Source: Opitutus sp. GAS368
GTDB lineage: Bacteria > Verrucomicrobiota > Verrucomicrobiia > Opitutales > Opitutaceae
Reading direction: 5' to 3'
Assembly (NCBI GenBank): GCA_945861235.1
Contig: CAMATV010000159.1
Coordinates: 1-7,507, forward strand
DNA length: 7,507 nucleotides
In this document: in pieces, positions 1 through 5,088 of the stretch
Numbering within the stretch: the stretch's first letter is position 1
How the letters are laid out: every line of letters begins with the position of its first letter
Position numbers and translations under genes: made by a program
The notes under the pieces: model-generated
What the model was told of the DNA's origin: nothing
What the model saw: the letters and a program-made list of their open reading frames with translations, nothing else
Databases searched by the model: none

Positions 1-12
1 AAACTCCCTCCC

Positions 13-192
13 ATGGCCAATCCGAAACGCAAACAATCCAAACGCCGCAGCGCTAACCGTCGCGCAGCCAACGCTTTCATCGCTCCCGAGTTTGCGAAGG
101 ACCCGACTGATGGCACCCTCTTCCGCTCCCATCGGGTGAACCCCAAGAACGGGATGTATCGCGGACGCCAGGTCCTCAACGTCGAGGTCTGA
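13..192 (+). CDS. rpmF: 50S ribosomal protein L32 (bL32)
   Basis: A 59-residue, very basic protein that starts MANPKRKQSKRRSANRRA, the classic bL32 N-terminus, and ends with the family pattern GMYRGRQVLNVEV. bL32 is a structural protein of the large ribosomal subunit. The usual length is about 56-65 residues, so the gene is complete. It has no cysteine, so it is the form without the zinc-binding Cys pairs seen in some bL32 proteins. The ATG at 13 is the only sensible start because the MA-PKRK-SK motif begins there; only 12 bases precede it and they hold no Shine-Dalgarno sequence. It lies 35 bp upstream of plsX, and rpmF-plsX-fabH is a widely conserved bacterial gene order. The gene is too short for many ORF finders. 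Confidence 0.97.
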   Translation: MANPKRKQSKRRSANRRAANAFIAPEFAKDPTDGTLFRSHRVNPKNGMYRGRQVLNVEV

Positions 193-227
193 CCTCGTCC
201 GTTTAGTTTTCATCCGCCATCCCCGCG

Positions 228-1289
228 ATGGTTACTACGTCCGGCGCCAGCGGGCGCATAGCAGTTGACGCCATGGGCGGCGACCTCGGTCCGGCCGAGG
301 TGGTTGCTGCCGTCAAGTTGGCGCTGCATCATTATCCGGCGCTCAACCCGATCACGCTCGTCGGCCACGAGGCCGAGCTGAATCCCCTCATCGCGCACGC
401 CGGTCTCGCCCGAGAACAACGGCTTTCCGTTTTTCACGCTTCCGAAGTCGTGACGATGGACGACAAGCCGCTCAACGCGCTGAAGAAGAAGAAAGACTCC
501 TCGATGGTCCGCGCCATCGAACTCGTGAAAAACCGCGAAGCCGGTGTCGTCGTCAGCTGTGGCAACACCGGAGCCCTGATGGCCGGCGGCACGCTGCGCC
601 TTCGCACCATGGGGGGCGTCGCCCGTCCCGCTTTGGCCGCGATCTGCCCGCGTCAGGGCGGGCACTTCGTCCTGATCGACGCCGGTGCCAATCCCGAGGC
701 CAAGCCGGAGCACCTCGTCCATAACGCGATAATGGGCAGCCATTATTGCCGCGTTATGCTCGGCATCAAATCTCCTCGGGTCGGCTTGATGACCATCGGC
801 ACCGAAGAGGGTAAGGGCAATGCCCTCATCACCGAAACCCACGACCTCCTCCGCCGCGTCGGTGACGTCGTCAATTACGCCGGCCCCATCGAGGGCTTCC
901 ACGTTTTCGCTGAACATGTCGATGTCGTCGTGTGCGACGGCTTCGTCGGCAACATCATGCTCAAGAGCTGGGAGTCGCTCGTAAAGTTTTTCTCAAGCAT
1001 GCTCAAGGAAGAGCTCCAGGCTAACCCCATGCGCGCGACCGGCGCCCTGCTCTCCAAAGGCGCGTTCAACGCCCTCAAAGAACGCATCAATCCCGAGCGT
1101 TACGGCGGAGCCCCCCTGCTGGGCCTCAACGGCCACATCCTCAAAGCCCACGGTTCCTCCACCCGCTACGCGATCAAGAACGCCATCCGGGCCGCCAACG
1201 AAATTATCAAAGCCGACCTCAATCATCAGATTGAAGCGGACGTCGCCCGCGCCAATCTGCTTTTGATCGCGCCCCTCCCCTCCCTCTGA
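228..1289 (+). CDS. plsX: Phosphate acyltransferase PlsX
   Basis: A 353-residue protein of normal PlsX length. PlsX converts acyl-ACP and phosphate to acyl-phosphate, the acyl donor for PlsY in the first step of phospholipid synthesis; it is a peripheral protein at the inner face of the cytoplasmic membrane. Visible family motifs are IAVDAMGGDLGP (residues 11-22), VVSCGNTGALMAGG (108-121), DAGANPE (151-157), GTEEGKGN (191-198), DGFVGN (237-242) and, near the C-terminus, the GLNGHILKAHGSS stretch (299-311). The ATG at 228 leaves ten residues before the first beta strand. The next in-frame ATG falls inside the DAMGGD motif and is too late. No Shine-Dalgarno motif is visible. The 13 bp gap to fabH suggests co-transcription. 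The tail after about residue 340 is hydrophobic and not distinctive. The identification is secure. Confidence 0.97.
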   Translation: MVTTSGASGRIAVDAMGGDLGPAEVVAAVKLALHHYPALNPITLVGHEAELNPLIAHAGLAREQRLSVFHASEVVTMDDKPLNALKKKKDSSMVRAIELVKNREAGVVVSCGNTGALMAGGTLRLRTMGGVARPALAAICPRQGGHFVLIDAGANPEAKPEHLVHNAIMGSHYCRVMLGIKSPRVGLMTIGTEEGKGNALITETHDLLRRVGDVVNYAGPIEGFHVFAEHVDVVVCDGFVGNIMLKSWESLVKFFSSMLKEELQANPMRATGALLSKGAFNALKERINPERYGGAPLLGLNGHILKAHGSSTRYAIKNAIRAANEIIKADLNHQIEADVARANLLLIAPLPSL

Positions 1290-1302
1290 CGCGCACCCCG
1301 GC

Positions 1303-2295
1303 ATGTCTCCCCTTTCCACTGTTATCCTTGGCACCGGTTCTTACGCCCCAGAGCGAATCCTCAGTAATGTTGAACTCGCGAAGACCGTGGATACCTCCGA
1401 CGAGTGGATTCACACCCGCTGCGGGATTCGCGAGCGCCGGATCGCCGCCCCCGGTGAAGCCACGTCCGACATGGGCGTCCAAGCTGCCCGACGCGCGCTC
1501 GACGACGCCGGCCTGAAACCCGCCGACATCGACCTCCTGATCGTCGCCACGATCACACCGGACATGCCGATGCCCGCCACCGCGTGCATTATTCAACAAA
1601 AACTCGGGGTGCCGACGACCGCCGCGTGCTTCGATCTCAACGCCGCGTGCACCGGTTTCCTCTACGCCCTCGACACAGCCTGCGCCATGCTCAGTTCCGG
1701 TCGCTACCGGCACGCGTTGGTCATCGGCGTCGAAAAGCTCTCCACCATCGTCGACTGGAAGGACCGCACCACCTGCGTCCTTTTTGGCGACGGTGCCGGG
1801 GCCGTGGTCGTCGGAAAATCACCCGTCTCCGGCCAAGGCCTCATCGGCACCAAGCTCGGCGCGCTGGGCGACAGTGTGGACCTGCTCTGTATCCCCGGTG
1901 GCGGCAGCAACGCCCCAGCCACCGCAGCCTCCATCGCGGCCGGCGACCACTTCCTCAAGATGAAGGGCAAGGAAGTTTTCAAACTCGCCGTTCGCGTCAT
2001 GGATGAAGCGGCGCGTGATATCCTGGAACAACATCACCTGCGCGCTGATCAGATTTCGCTCGTGATTCCCCATCAGGCCAACCTCCGTATCATCGAAGCC
2101 ATTTCCGAATACCTCGAACTCCCGATGGAGCGTTTCTTCGTGAACGTCGACCGCTACGGCAACACCTCCGCCGCCTCGATCCCGCTGGCCCTCGACGAAG
2201 CCCGTCGCACCGGCCGCATCAAGTCCGGCGACCTCACGCTCCTCGTTGCATTTGGGGCGGGCTTGACCTACGGAAGCGCCCTGATTCGCTGGTAA
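1303..2295 (+). CDS. fabH: Beta-ketoacyl-ACP synthase III (FabH)
   Basis: A 330-residue thiolase-fold enzyme that condenses a short acyl-CoA starter (usually acetyl-CoA) with malonyl-ACP to start type II fatty-acid synthesis in the cytoplasm. The catalytic triad is complete: Cys116 in the NAACTGF motif, His257 in PHQAN and Asn287 in YGNTSAAS. Other family marks are DEWIHTRCGIRERR (residues 33-46), FGDGAGAVV (161-169) and the C-terminal VAFGAGLTYGSALIRW. The ATG at 1303 gives the standard short N-terminus before the first strand (STVILGTGSYAPE). It lies 13 bp after plsX and 12 bp before the bamD-like gene, so it is probably in the same operon. There is no Shine-Dalgarno motif upstream. Starter specificity (straight or branched) cannot be told from these residues. 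Confidence 0.97.
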   Translation: MSPLSTVILGTGSYAPERILSNVELAKTVDTSDEWIHTRCGIRERRIAAPGEATSDMGVQAARRALDDAGLKPADIDLLIVATITPDMPMPATACIIQQKLGVPTTAACFDLNAACTGFLYALDTACAMLSSGRYRHALVIGVEKLSTIVDWKDRTTCVLFGDGAGAVVVGKSPVSGQGLIGTKLGALGDSVDLLCIPGGGSNAPATAASIAAGDHFLKMKGKEVFKLAVRVMDEAARDILEQHHLRADQISLVIPHQANLRIIEAISEYLELPMERFFVNVDRYGNTSAASIPLALDEARRTGRIKSGDLTLLVAFGAGLTYGSALIRW

Positions 2296-2307
2296 CCAAT
2301 TTTCTCG

Positions 2308-3372
2308 ATGCGTCTCCCTTCCGTCCGCGCCCTGCGCTTCCTCTGCCTCGTCTCCTCTGTTTTCTGCCTTCTGTCCTCCGTCGGCCACGCCGATCTTGTC
2401 TGGACGTCGGCAACCGGTTGGCGGGTTGAGGGCGGTGCCCTCTCGGGTCTCGCCGGCGCCGACGGTAGCAAGGCACTCGACGTCATGAACAGCGCCCGGA
2501 CCAAAGAGGAGCAAGGCTCTACGCGCTCCGCTCTGCGCGCCTACGCCAACGTCGCGAAGAAATACCCCAATTCCATTTACGCTCCGGAGGCACTCTATCG
2601 CTCCGCCCGGCTTCGGCTCGCCGGAAAAGACTACCAAAAAGCCTTCGAGGATTTTCAGGGCGTCGTCGGGCGCTATCCCAACACCAAACGCTTCAACGAA
2701 ATCATCGGCGAACAATATCGCATTGCCAGCGCTGTGCTCGACGGCGCTCGCGGTCGTATGCTCTGGGGACTCCTCCCCGGCTTCAAGTCCCGCGAAAAGG
2801 GCATCGAGTTTTTCGAAACTGTCTTGGTAAACGCACCCTACAGCGACTACGCGCCGCTCTCCCTGATGAACATCGCGCGGGGCCACCAAAAATTAGATCA
2901 GGTCGAAAACGCCATCGATGCACTCGACCGGATGATCAACAATTACCCGCAGAATCTCCTCGCGCCGGACGCCTACCTCAAACTCGGCCAAACCCACGCC
3001 ACCCTCGTCGACGGCCCCTACTACGACCAAGCCGCCACGAAGGAAGCCATCACCTACTTCACCGATTTCATGCTGCTCTTCCCCTCGGACACCGGCGTCG
3101 CCGCCGCCGAGAAGGGACTCGACGGCATGAAAAACATGCTCGCCGAGAGTAAAATGAAGATCGGCGACTTCTATTTCTACAAGCGCAGCAATTACACCGC
3201 CGCGAAAGTCTTCTACAACGAAGCGATCACCTCTTATCCCGAGTCGCCCATCGCGGCCCGCGCGAAGCTCCGCCTCGTCGACGTCGAGTCCAAAGCTTCC
3301 GGCAAGAAAGTCGCCCCCGAGGGCAAAGCCGAAGGCGACGCGCCTAAGAAAAAGCGCTTCTGGCTGTTTTGA
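2308..3372 (+). CDS. bamD: BamD-like outer-membrane assembly TPR protein
   Basis: A 354-residue exported protein built of tetratricopeptide-like helical repeats. Repeat-like segments with the A-x-Y / YP-N-S / A-x-A-L-Y rhythm occur at about residues 55-90, 92-125, 163-215, 217-262 and 283-325 (for example KKYPNSIYAPEALYRSA and SYPESPIAARAKLRL). BamD helps BamA fold and insert beta-barrel proteins. The N-terminus is a signal peptide: basic start, hydrophobic residues 9-25, then a VGHA/DLVW site that fits signal peptidase I. There is no lipobox cysteine at the cleavage site, unlike the lipoprotein BamD of proteobacteria, so this one may be soluble in the periplasm or held by partners. The C-terminus is a charged linker ending KKKRFWLF. 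The neighbouring lptE-like gene supports an envelope role. A generic YbgF/CpoB-like TPR protein is the main alternative. Confidence 0.75.
   Translation: MRLPSVRALRFLCLVSSVFCLLSSVGHADLVWTSATGWRVEGGALSGLAGADGSKALDVMNSARTKEEQGSTRSALRAYANVAKKYPNSIYAPEALYRSARLRLAGKDYQKAFEDFQGVVGRYPNTKRFNEIIGEQYRIASAVLDGARGRMLWGLLPGFKSREKGIEFFETVLVNAPYSDYAPLSLMNIARGHQKLDQVENAIDALDRMINNYPQNLLAPDAYLKLGQTHATLVDGPYYDQAATKEAITYFTDFMLLFPSDTGVAAAEKGLDGMKNMLAESKMKIGDFYFYKRSNYTAAKVFYNEAITSYPESPIAARAKLRLVDVESKASGKKVAPEGKAEGDAPKKKRFWLF
2351..2382 (+). repeat. C/T-rich repeat-like tract inside the bamD signal sequence
   Basis: This tract encodes part of the hydrophobic core of the BamD-like signal peptide (about residues 15-25). 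It reads as loosely repeated CCTCTGT/CTGCCTT/CTGTCCTCCGT units. Its last 12 bases, CTGTCCTCCGTC at 2371-2382, recur exactly at 3481-3492 in the signal sequence of the lptE-like gene. The shared text may be a captured dispersed repeat or may just reflect C/T-rich Leu/Ser/Val codons in two signal peptides. Confidence 0.45.
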
Positions 3373-3379
3373 GGGGAGC

Positions 3380-3396
3380 GCGACCGCCCCGGTCGC
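3380..3396 (+). other. Hairpin after the bamD-like gene
   Basis: GCGACC (3380-3385) and GGTCGC (3391-3396) form a perfect 6-bp stem with a 5-base loop, eight bases after the bamD stop codon. No T-run follows, so it is not a standard intrinsic terminator. It might protect the mRNA 3' end or be part of a repeat. Confidence 0.5.
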
Positions 3397-3410
3397 TTCA
3401 CTCGGGAGCC

Positions 3411-3430
3411 CGGGCGGCCCGCCCGCTTTT
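3411..3430 (+). terminator. Possible weak intrinsic terminator before lptE
   Basis: CGGGCG (3411-3416) pairs with CGCCCG (3420-3425) around a 3-base loop, and CTTTT (3426-3430) follows directly. This has the shape of a rho-independent terminator, but the stem is short and the T-run is only four bases. It could reduce read-through from bamD into lptE. Since the sequence around it looks repeat-derived, the resemblance may be accidental. Confidence 0.35.
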
Positions 3431-3456
3431 GTCATTCTGAGCGCCGCCGAAGAATC
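3431..3456 (+). repeat. Dispersed-repeat-like imperfect palindrome (GTCATTCTGAGCG...CGAAGAATC)
   Basis: The sequence starts GTCATTCTGAGCG and ends CGAAGAATC, with ATTCT and AGAAT arms that can pair. I recognise this wording from a short repeat found between genes in many environmental bacterial genomes; that is recall and could not be checked here. It ends 6 bases before the lptE start codon, so it occupies the place where the ribosome-binding site would normally be. No second copy in the same form exists in this window. Confidence 0.55.
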
Positions 3457-3462
3457 CAGCCC

Positions 3463-3990
3463 ATGCCCGCCCTCCGTCCTCTGTCCTCCGTCCTCTGTCT
3501 CCTGCTCGCCCTCCTCTCCGGCCCGGGCTGCTCGCACTACCAACTCGGGACCGGCACACCCGGCAAGCTCACGTTCAGCACGCTCTACATCGAGCCCGTC
3601 GAAAATAAAACGCTTCTCCCGCAAGCCCGCGCCTTGCTCTCGACCCAGCTCCGCGCAGCCTTTGCACGTGACGGCCGCATCAGCCTCGTCAATTCCCCCG
3701 AGGCCGCCGACGCCACCCTGGCCATTACCATCACCACTTACCGCCGCGATGTCTTGACCGTCCGCGAAGGCGACACCGGTCTGGCTCGAAAATTTAACGT
3801 CACGCTCGCCACCGCGGCGACCCTTCGCGACCGACGCAGCAACAAAATTCTCTTCGAGAACCGCCCCATCGAAGTCCACCGCGAGGTCTTCACTGACAGC
3901 GGCCAGCTGCAAAGCGAATATCAAACGCTCCCCCTGCTCGCCGAGTCCCTCGCCACCAAAGTTACCCACGCCGCCCTCGACGTGTGGTGA
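3463..3990 (+). CDS. lptE: LptE-like LPS-assembly lipoprotein
   Basis: A 175-residue probable lipoprotein. LptE plugs the LptD barrel that delivers LPS to the outer surface. The signal peptide has a hydrophobic core at residues 8-20 and leads to Cys23 in the context SGPGCSHYQLG. The box is imperfect (Gly at -3 instead of Leu), but the following C-x-x-Y-x-L-G pattern is typical of LptE-type proteins. The mature part has FSTLYIEPVENKT (38-50), a helix with QLRAAFARDGRISLV (62-76) and a beta-rich second half, matching the alternating strand and helix layout and the usual length. The ATG at 3463 has no in-frame alternative nearby and no Shine-Dalgarno motif. The first ten codons lie on a tandem 14-bp repeat. 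The position after a bamD-like gene supports the call. LptD is not in the window. Confidence 0.72.
   Translation: MPALRPLSSVLCLLLALLSGPGCSHYQLGTGTPGKLTFSTLYIEPVENKTLLPQARALLSTQLRAAFARDGRISLVNSPEAADATLAITITTYRRDVLTVREGDTGLARKFNVTLATAATLRDRRSNKILFENRPIEVHREVFTDSGQLQSEYQTLPLLAESLATKVTHAALDVW
3471..3498 (+). repeat. Perfect tandem duplication of a 14-bp C/T-rich unit
   Basis: CCTCCGTCCTCTGT occurs twice head to tail (3471-3484 and 3485-3498), each copy being two 7-bp near-repeats. It lies wholly inside the lptE signal-peptide coding sequence, where it encodes roughly residues 3-12 (ALRPLSSVLC). A 12-base part recurs in the bamD signal sequence at 2371-2382. The unit length is not a multiple of three, so gaining or losing one copy would shift the frame. 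Confidence 0.85.
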
Positions 3991-4007
3991 GGAGAACCGG
4001 TCTCCTC
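3989..4007 (+). terminator. Hairpin overlapping the lptE stop codon
   Basis: GAGGAGA (3989-3995) and TCTCCTC (4001-4007) form a perfect 7-bp stem around ACCGG, starting within the TGA of lptE. Only TTGG follows, so a full intrinsic terminator is not supported. It may act as a weak terminator or as a 3'-end stabiliser. Confidence 0.35.
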
Positions 4008-4013
4008 TTGGCT

Positions 4014-4074
4014 TCCGCGTAGCGGGATGACTCGCCTCCGCGTAGCCCGCTTCGTGAGCAGCGGGATGACTCGC
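4014..4074 (+). repeat. Two-copy direct repeat with internal hairpin between lptE and rpe
   Basis: TCCGCGTAGC occurs at 4014-4023 and 4037-4046; AGCGGGATGACTCGC occurs at 4021-4035 and 4060-4074. The first copy is compact. In the second copy the two parts are split by a 16-base insert, so that CCCGCT (4046-4051) and AGCGGG (4060-4065) form a 6-bp hairpin. On the minus strand each copy contains GAGTCATCCCGC, which resembles the GTCATTCTGAGCG element at 3431, suggesting the same kind of intergenic repeat in the opposite orientation. No coding function is apparent in this 147-bp gap. Positions 4075-4137 show nothing recognisable. Confidence 0.75.
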
Positions 4075-4137
4075 AGCCACCATCACTCAGTCCAAGGTTG
4101 AGCTTTTCCGCGCGCTGCCCGCACTCTCTGCATCGCC

Positions 4138-4803
4138 ATGTCCCCGCCGCACGCCCCGATCCTCGCACCGTCCCTCCTCGCCGGCGACCACGCCAATCTT
4201 GCCGCCAGCGCCCGTCTCGTGGCCGACCTCGGCCTGGCCTGGCTGCACTGCGATATCATGGACGGACACTTCGTCCCCAACCTCACCTTCGGCCCCGAGA
4301 CCCTTGCCGCCCTCCGCCGTGCGGGCTCGAAACTTTTCTTCGACACCCATCTCATGCTGTCCGCTCCACAGCACTACATCGAAGCCTTTGCGCAGGCCGG
4401 CGCCAATCTCATCAGCATTCACATCGAACCGGCTTACGATCACGCCGCCACCCTCGCCCGCATCCGTTCCCTCGGTTGCCTCAACGGCCTCGTCCTCAAC
4501 CCCGGCACGCCCGTCGCCGCCGTTGAACCGTTCCTCGCCCAAGTCGACCTCATCCTCGTCATGACCGTCCAGCCCGGCTTCGGCGGCCAGCCCTTCCGCC
4601 GCGACATGCTGTCAAAGCTCACTCAACTCGCCACGTGGCGCCGCGAACGCTCGCTCGCCTTTCGCCTCGAAGTGGACGGCGGCGTCGACCTCGCCACCGG
4701 TGCCGACTGCCACGCCGCCGGTGCCGACACCTTCGTGGCCGGCACCTCCTTCTTCAAAGCCCCCGACAAACCCGCCTTCGTCACCGCCTTCGCCCACCTC
4801 TGA
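4138..4803 (+). CDS. rpe: Ribulose-phosphate 3-epimerase
   Basis: A 221-residue TIM-barrel enzyme of standard length. It interconverts D-ribulose 5-phosphate and D-xylulose 5-phosphate in the pentose phosphate pathway, in the cytoplasm. All expected active-site residues are present: Ser12 in LAPSLLAGD, the metal ligands His37 and Asp39 in HCDIMDG, His71 in DTHLML, and Asp180 in EVDGGV, with the phosphate-binding VQPGFGGQPF loop (144-153) and FVAGTSFF (199-206). The ATG at 4138 gives the normal short N-terminus before the first beta strand. No Shine-Dalgarno motif precedes it. It sits last in the plus-strand series, 147 bp after lptE, so it may have its own promoter, although none is recognisable in the repeat-rich gap. 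It has no functional link to the envelope genes apart from position. Confidence 0.96.
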   Translation: MSPPHAPILAPSLLAGDHANLAASARLVADLGLAWLHCDIMDGHFVPNLTFGPETLAALRRAGSKLFFDTHLMLSAPQHYIEAFAQAGANLISIHIEPAYDHAATLARIRSLGCLNGLVLNPGTPVAAVEPFLAQVDLILVMTVQPGFGGQPFRRDMLSKLTQLATWRRERSLAFRLEVDGGVDLATGADCHAAGADTFVAGTSFFKAPDKPAFVTAFAHL

Positions 4804-4819
4804 CCGCCTCCGCGTCTTC
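4802..4819 (+). repeat. Diverged 18-bp repeat, copy 1
   Basis: GACCGCCTCCGCGTCTTC matches 4961-4978 with two C/T differences. It overlaps the rpe stop codon by two bases. See copy 2 at 4961. Confidence 0.5.
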
Positions 4820-5080
4820 GTAGGCCCGCCGCTCGCCGGCGCGCCGCCCCGTCCTTGCGTTCCTCCTGTCGCACGAATCCCACCACGCGGGCGACTTCAC
4901 TTTCCGACCACCCCGCGCTCCGCGACGTCACGGCGATCCACGCCAACCTCCGAGCCCTGCGACTGCCTCTGCGTCTTCTTCGTGCACGCACCGCGTCCGC
5001 AGCCTGTCCAACGTCTACCCGACCGCCCCATGGAGAAACGTGATCCCACCGTTTACCCAAGCGCGCCCGTCGCGCCCTGA
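4804..5080. other. Convergent intergenic spacer, no gene recognised
   Basis: These 277 bp separate rpe from the convergent ABC operon. All frames give low-complexity Arg/Pro/Ser-rich translations typical of GC-rich noncoding sequence, with no family motif. It contains an 18-bp diverged repeat pair (4802 and 4961), a perfect 10-base palindrome CGGCGCGCCG at 4837-4846 with no loop or T-run, and a terminator-like structure at its right end. A decayed gene cannot be excluded, but I see no supported remnant. Confidence 0.6.
4961..4978 (+). repeat. Diverged 18-bp repeat, copy 2
   Basis: GACTGCCTCTGCGTCTTC matches 4802-4819 at 16 of 18 positions. The following TTCGTGCACGCACCGC also loosely echoes the sequence after copy 1. 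On the minus strand both read GAAGACGC-GAGGC-GTC. This may be another short intergenic repeat or chance in a C/T-rich region. Confidence 0.5.
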
Positions 5081-5088
5081 TTATTTTT
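5061..5088 (+). terminator. Possible terminator for the plus-strand genes
   Basis: GCGCG (5061-5065) pairs with CGCGC (5071-5075) around CCCGT. After five bases comes TTATTTTT (5081-5088), which overlaps the last codons of the convergent substrate-binding protein gene. The stem is only 5 bp and the T-tract is displaced, so support is moderate. On the minus strand no T-run follows the hairpin, so it would not stop the ABC operon in the same way. Confidence 0.35.

Noticed and set aside
1819..2889. A 356-codon minus-strand open frame opposite fabH and bamD
   Set aside because: fabH has a full catalytic triad on the plus strand, and the antisense product has no recognisable motif.
3431..3498. 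CRISPR array or insertion-sequence end
   Set aside because: The repeats are short, adjacent and without spacers, and there is no transposase gene or target-site duplication in the window.
2893..4086. A 397-codon minus-strand open frame across bamD, the gap, lptE and the gap before rpe
   Set aside because: It runs through two recognised genes and repeat sequence, and its product is Gly/Glu/Ala-rich with no domain. It is a shadow of GC-rich codon usage.
4837..4846. Perfect palindrome CGGCGCGCCG as a regulator site or terminator
   Set aside because: Such palindromes are common by chance at this GC content; there is no loop, T-run or nearby promoter.
4855..5043. A short open frame in the convergent spacer with a stretch reading LRDVTAIHANLRALR, faintly like a metallophosphoesterase DIHGN motif
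   Set aside because: The metal-binding residues of the motif are not preserved, the surrounding residues are low-complexity, and no start signal is visible. Chance is the simpler explanation.
5031..5080. A 16-codon open frame (MEKRDPTVYPSAPVAP) just before the SBP end
   Set aside because: Too short, without a ribosome-binding site, and overlapping a terminator-like hairpin.
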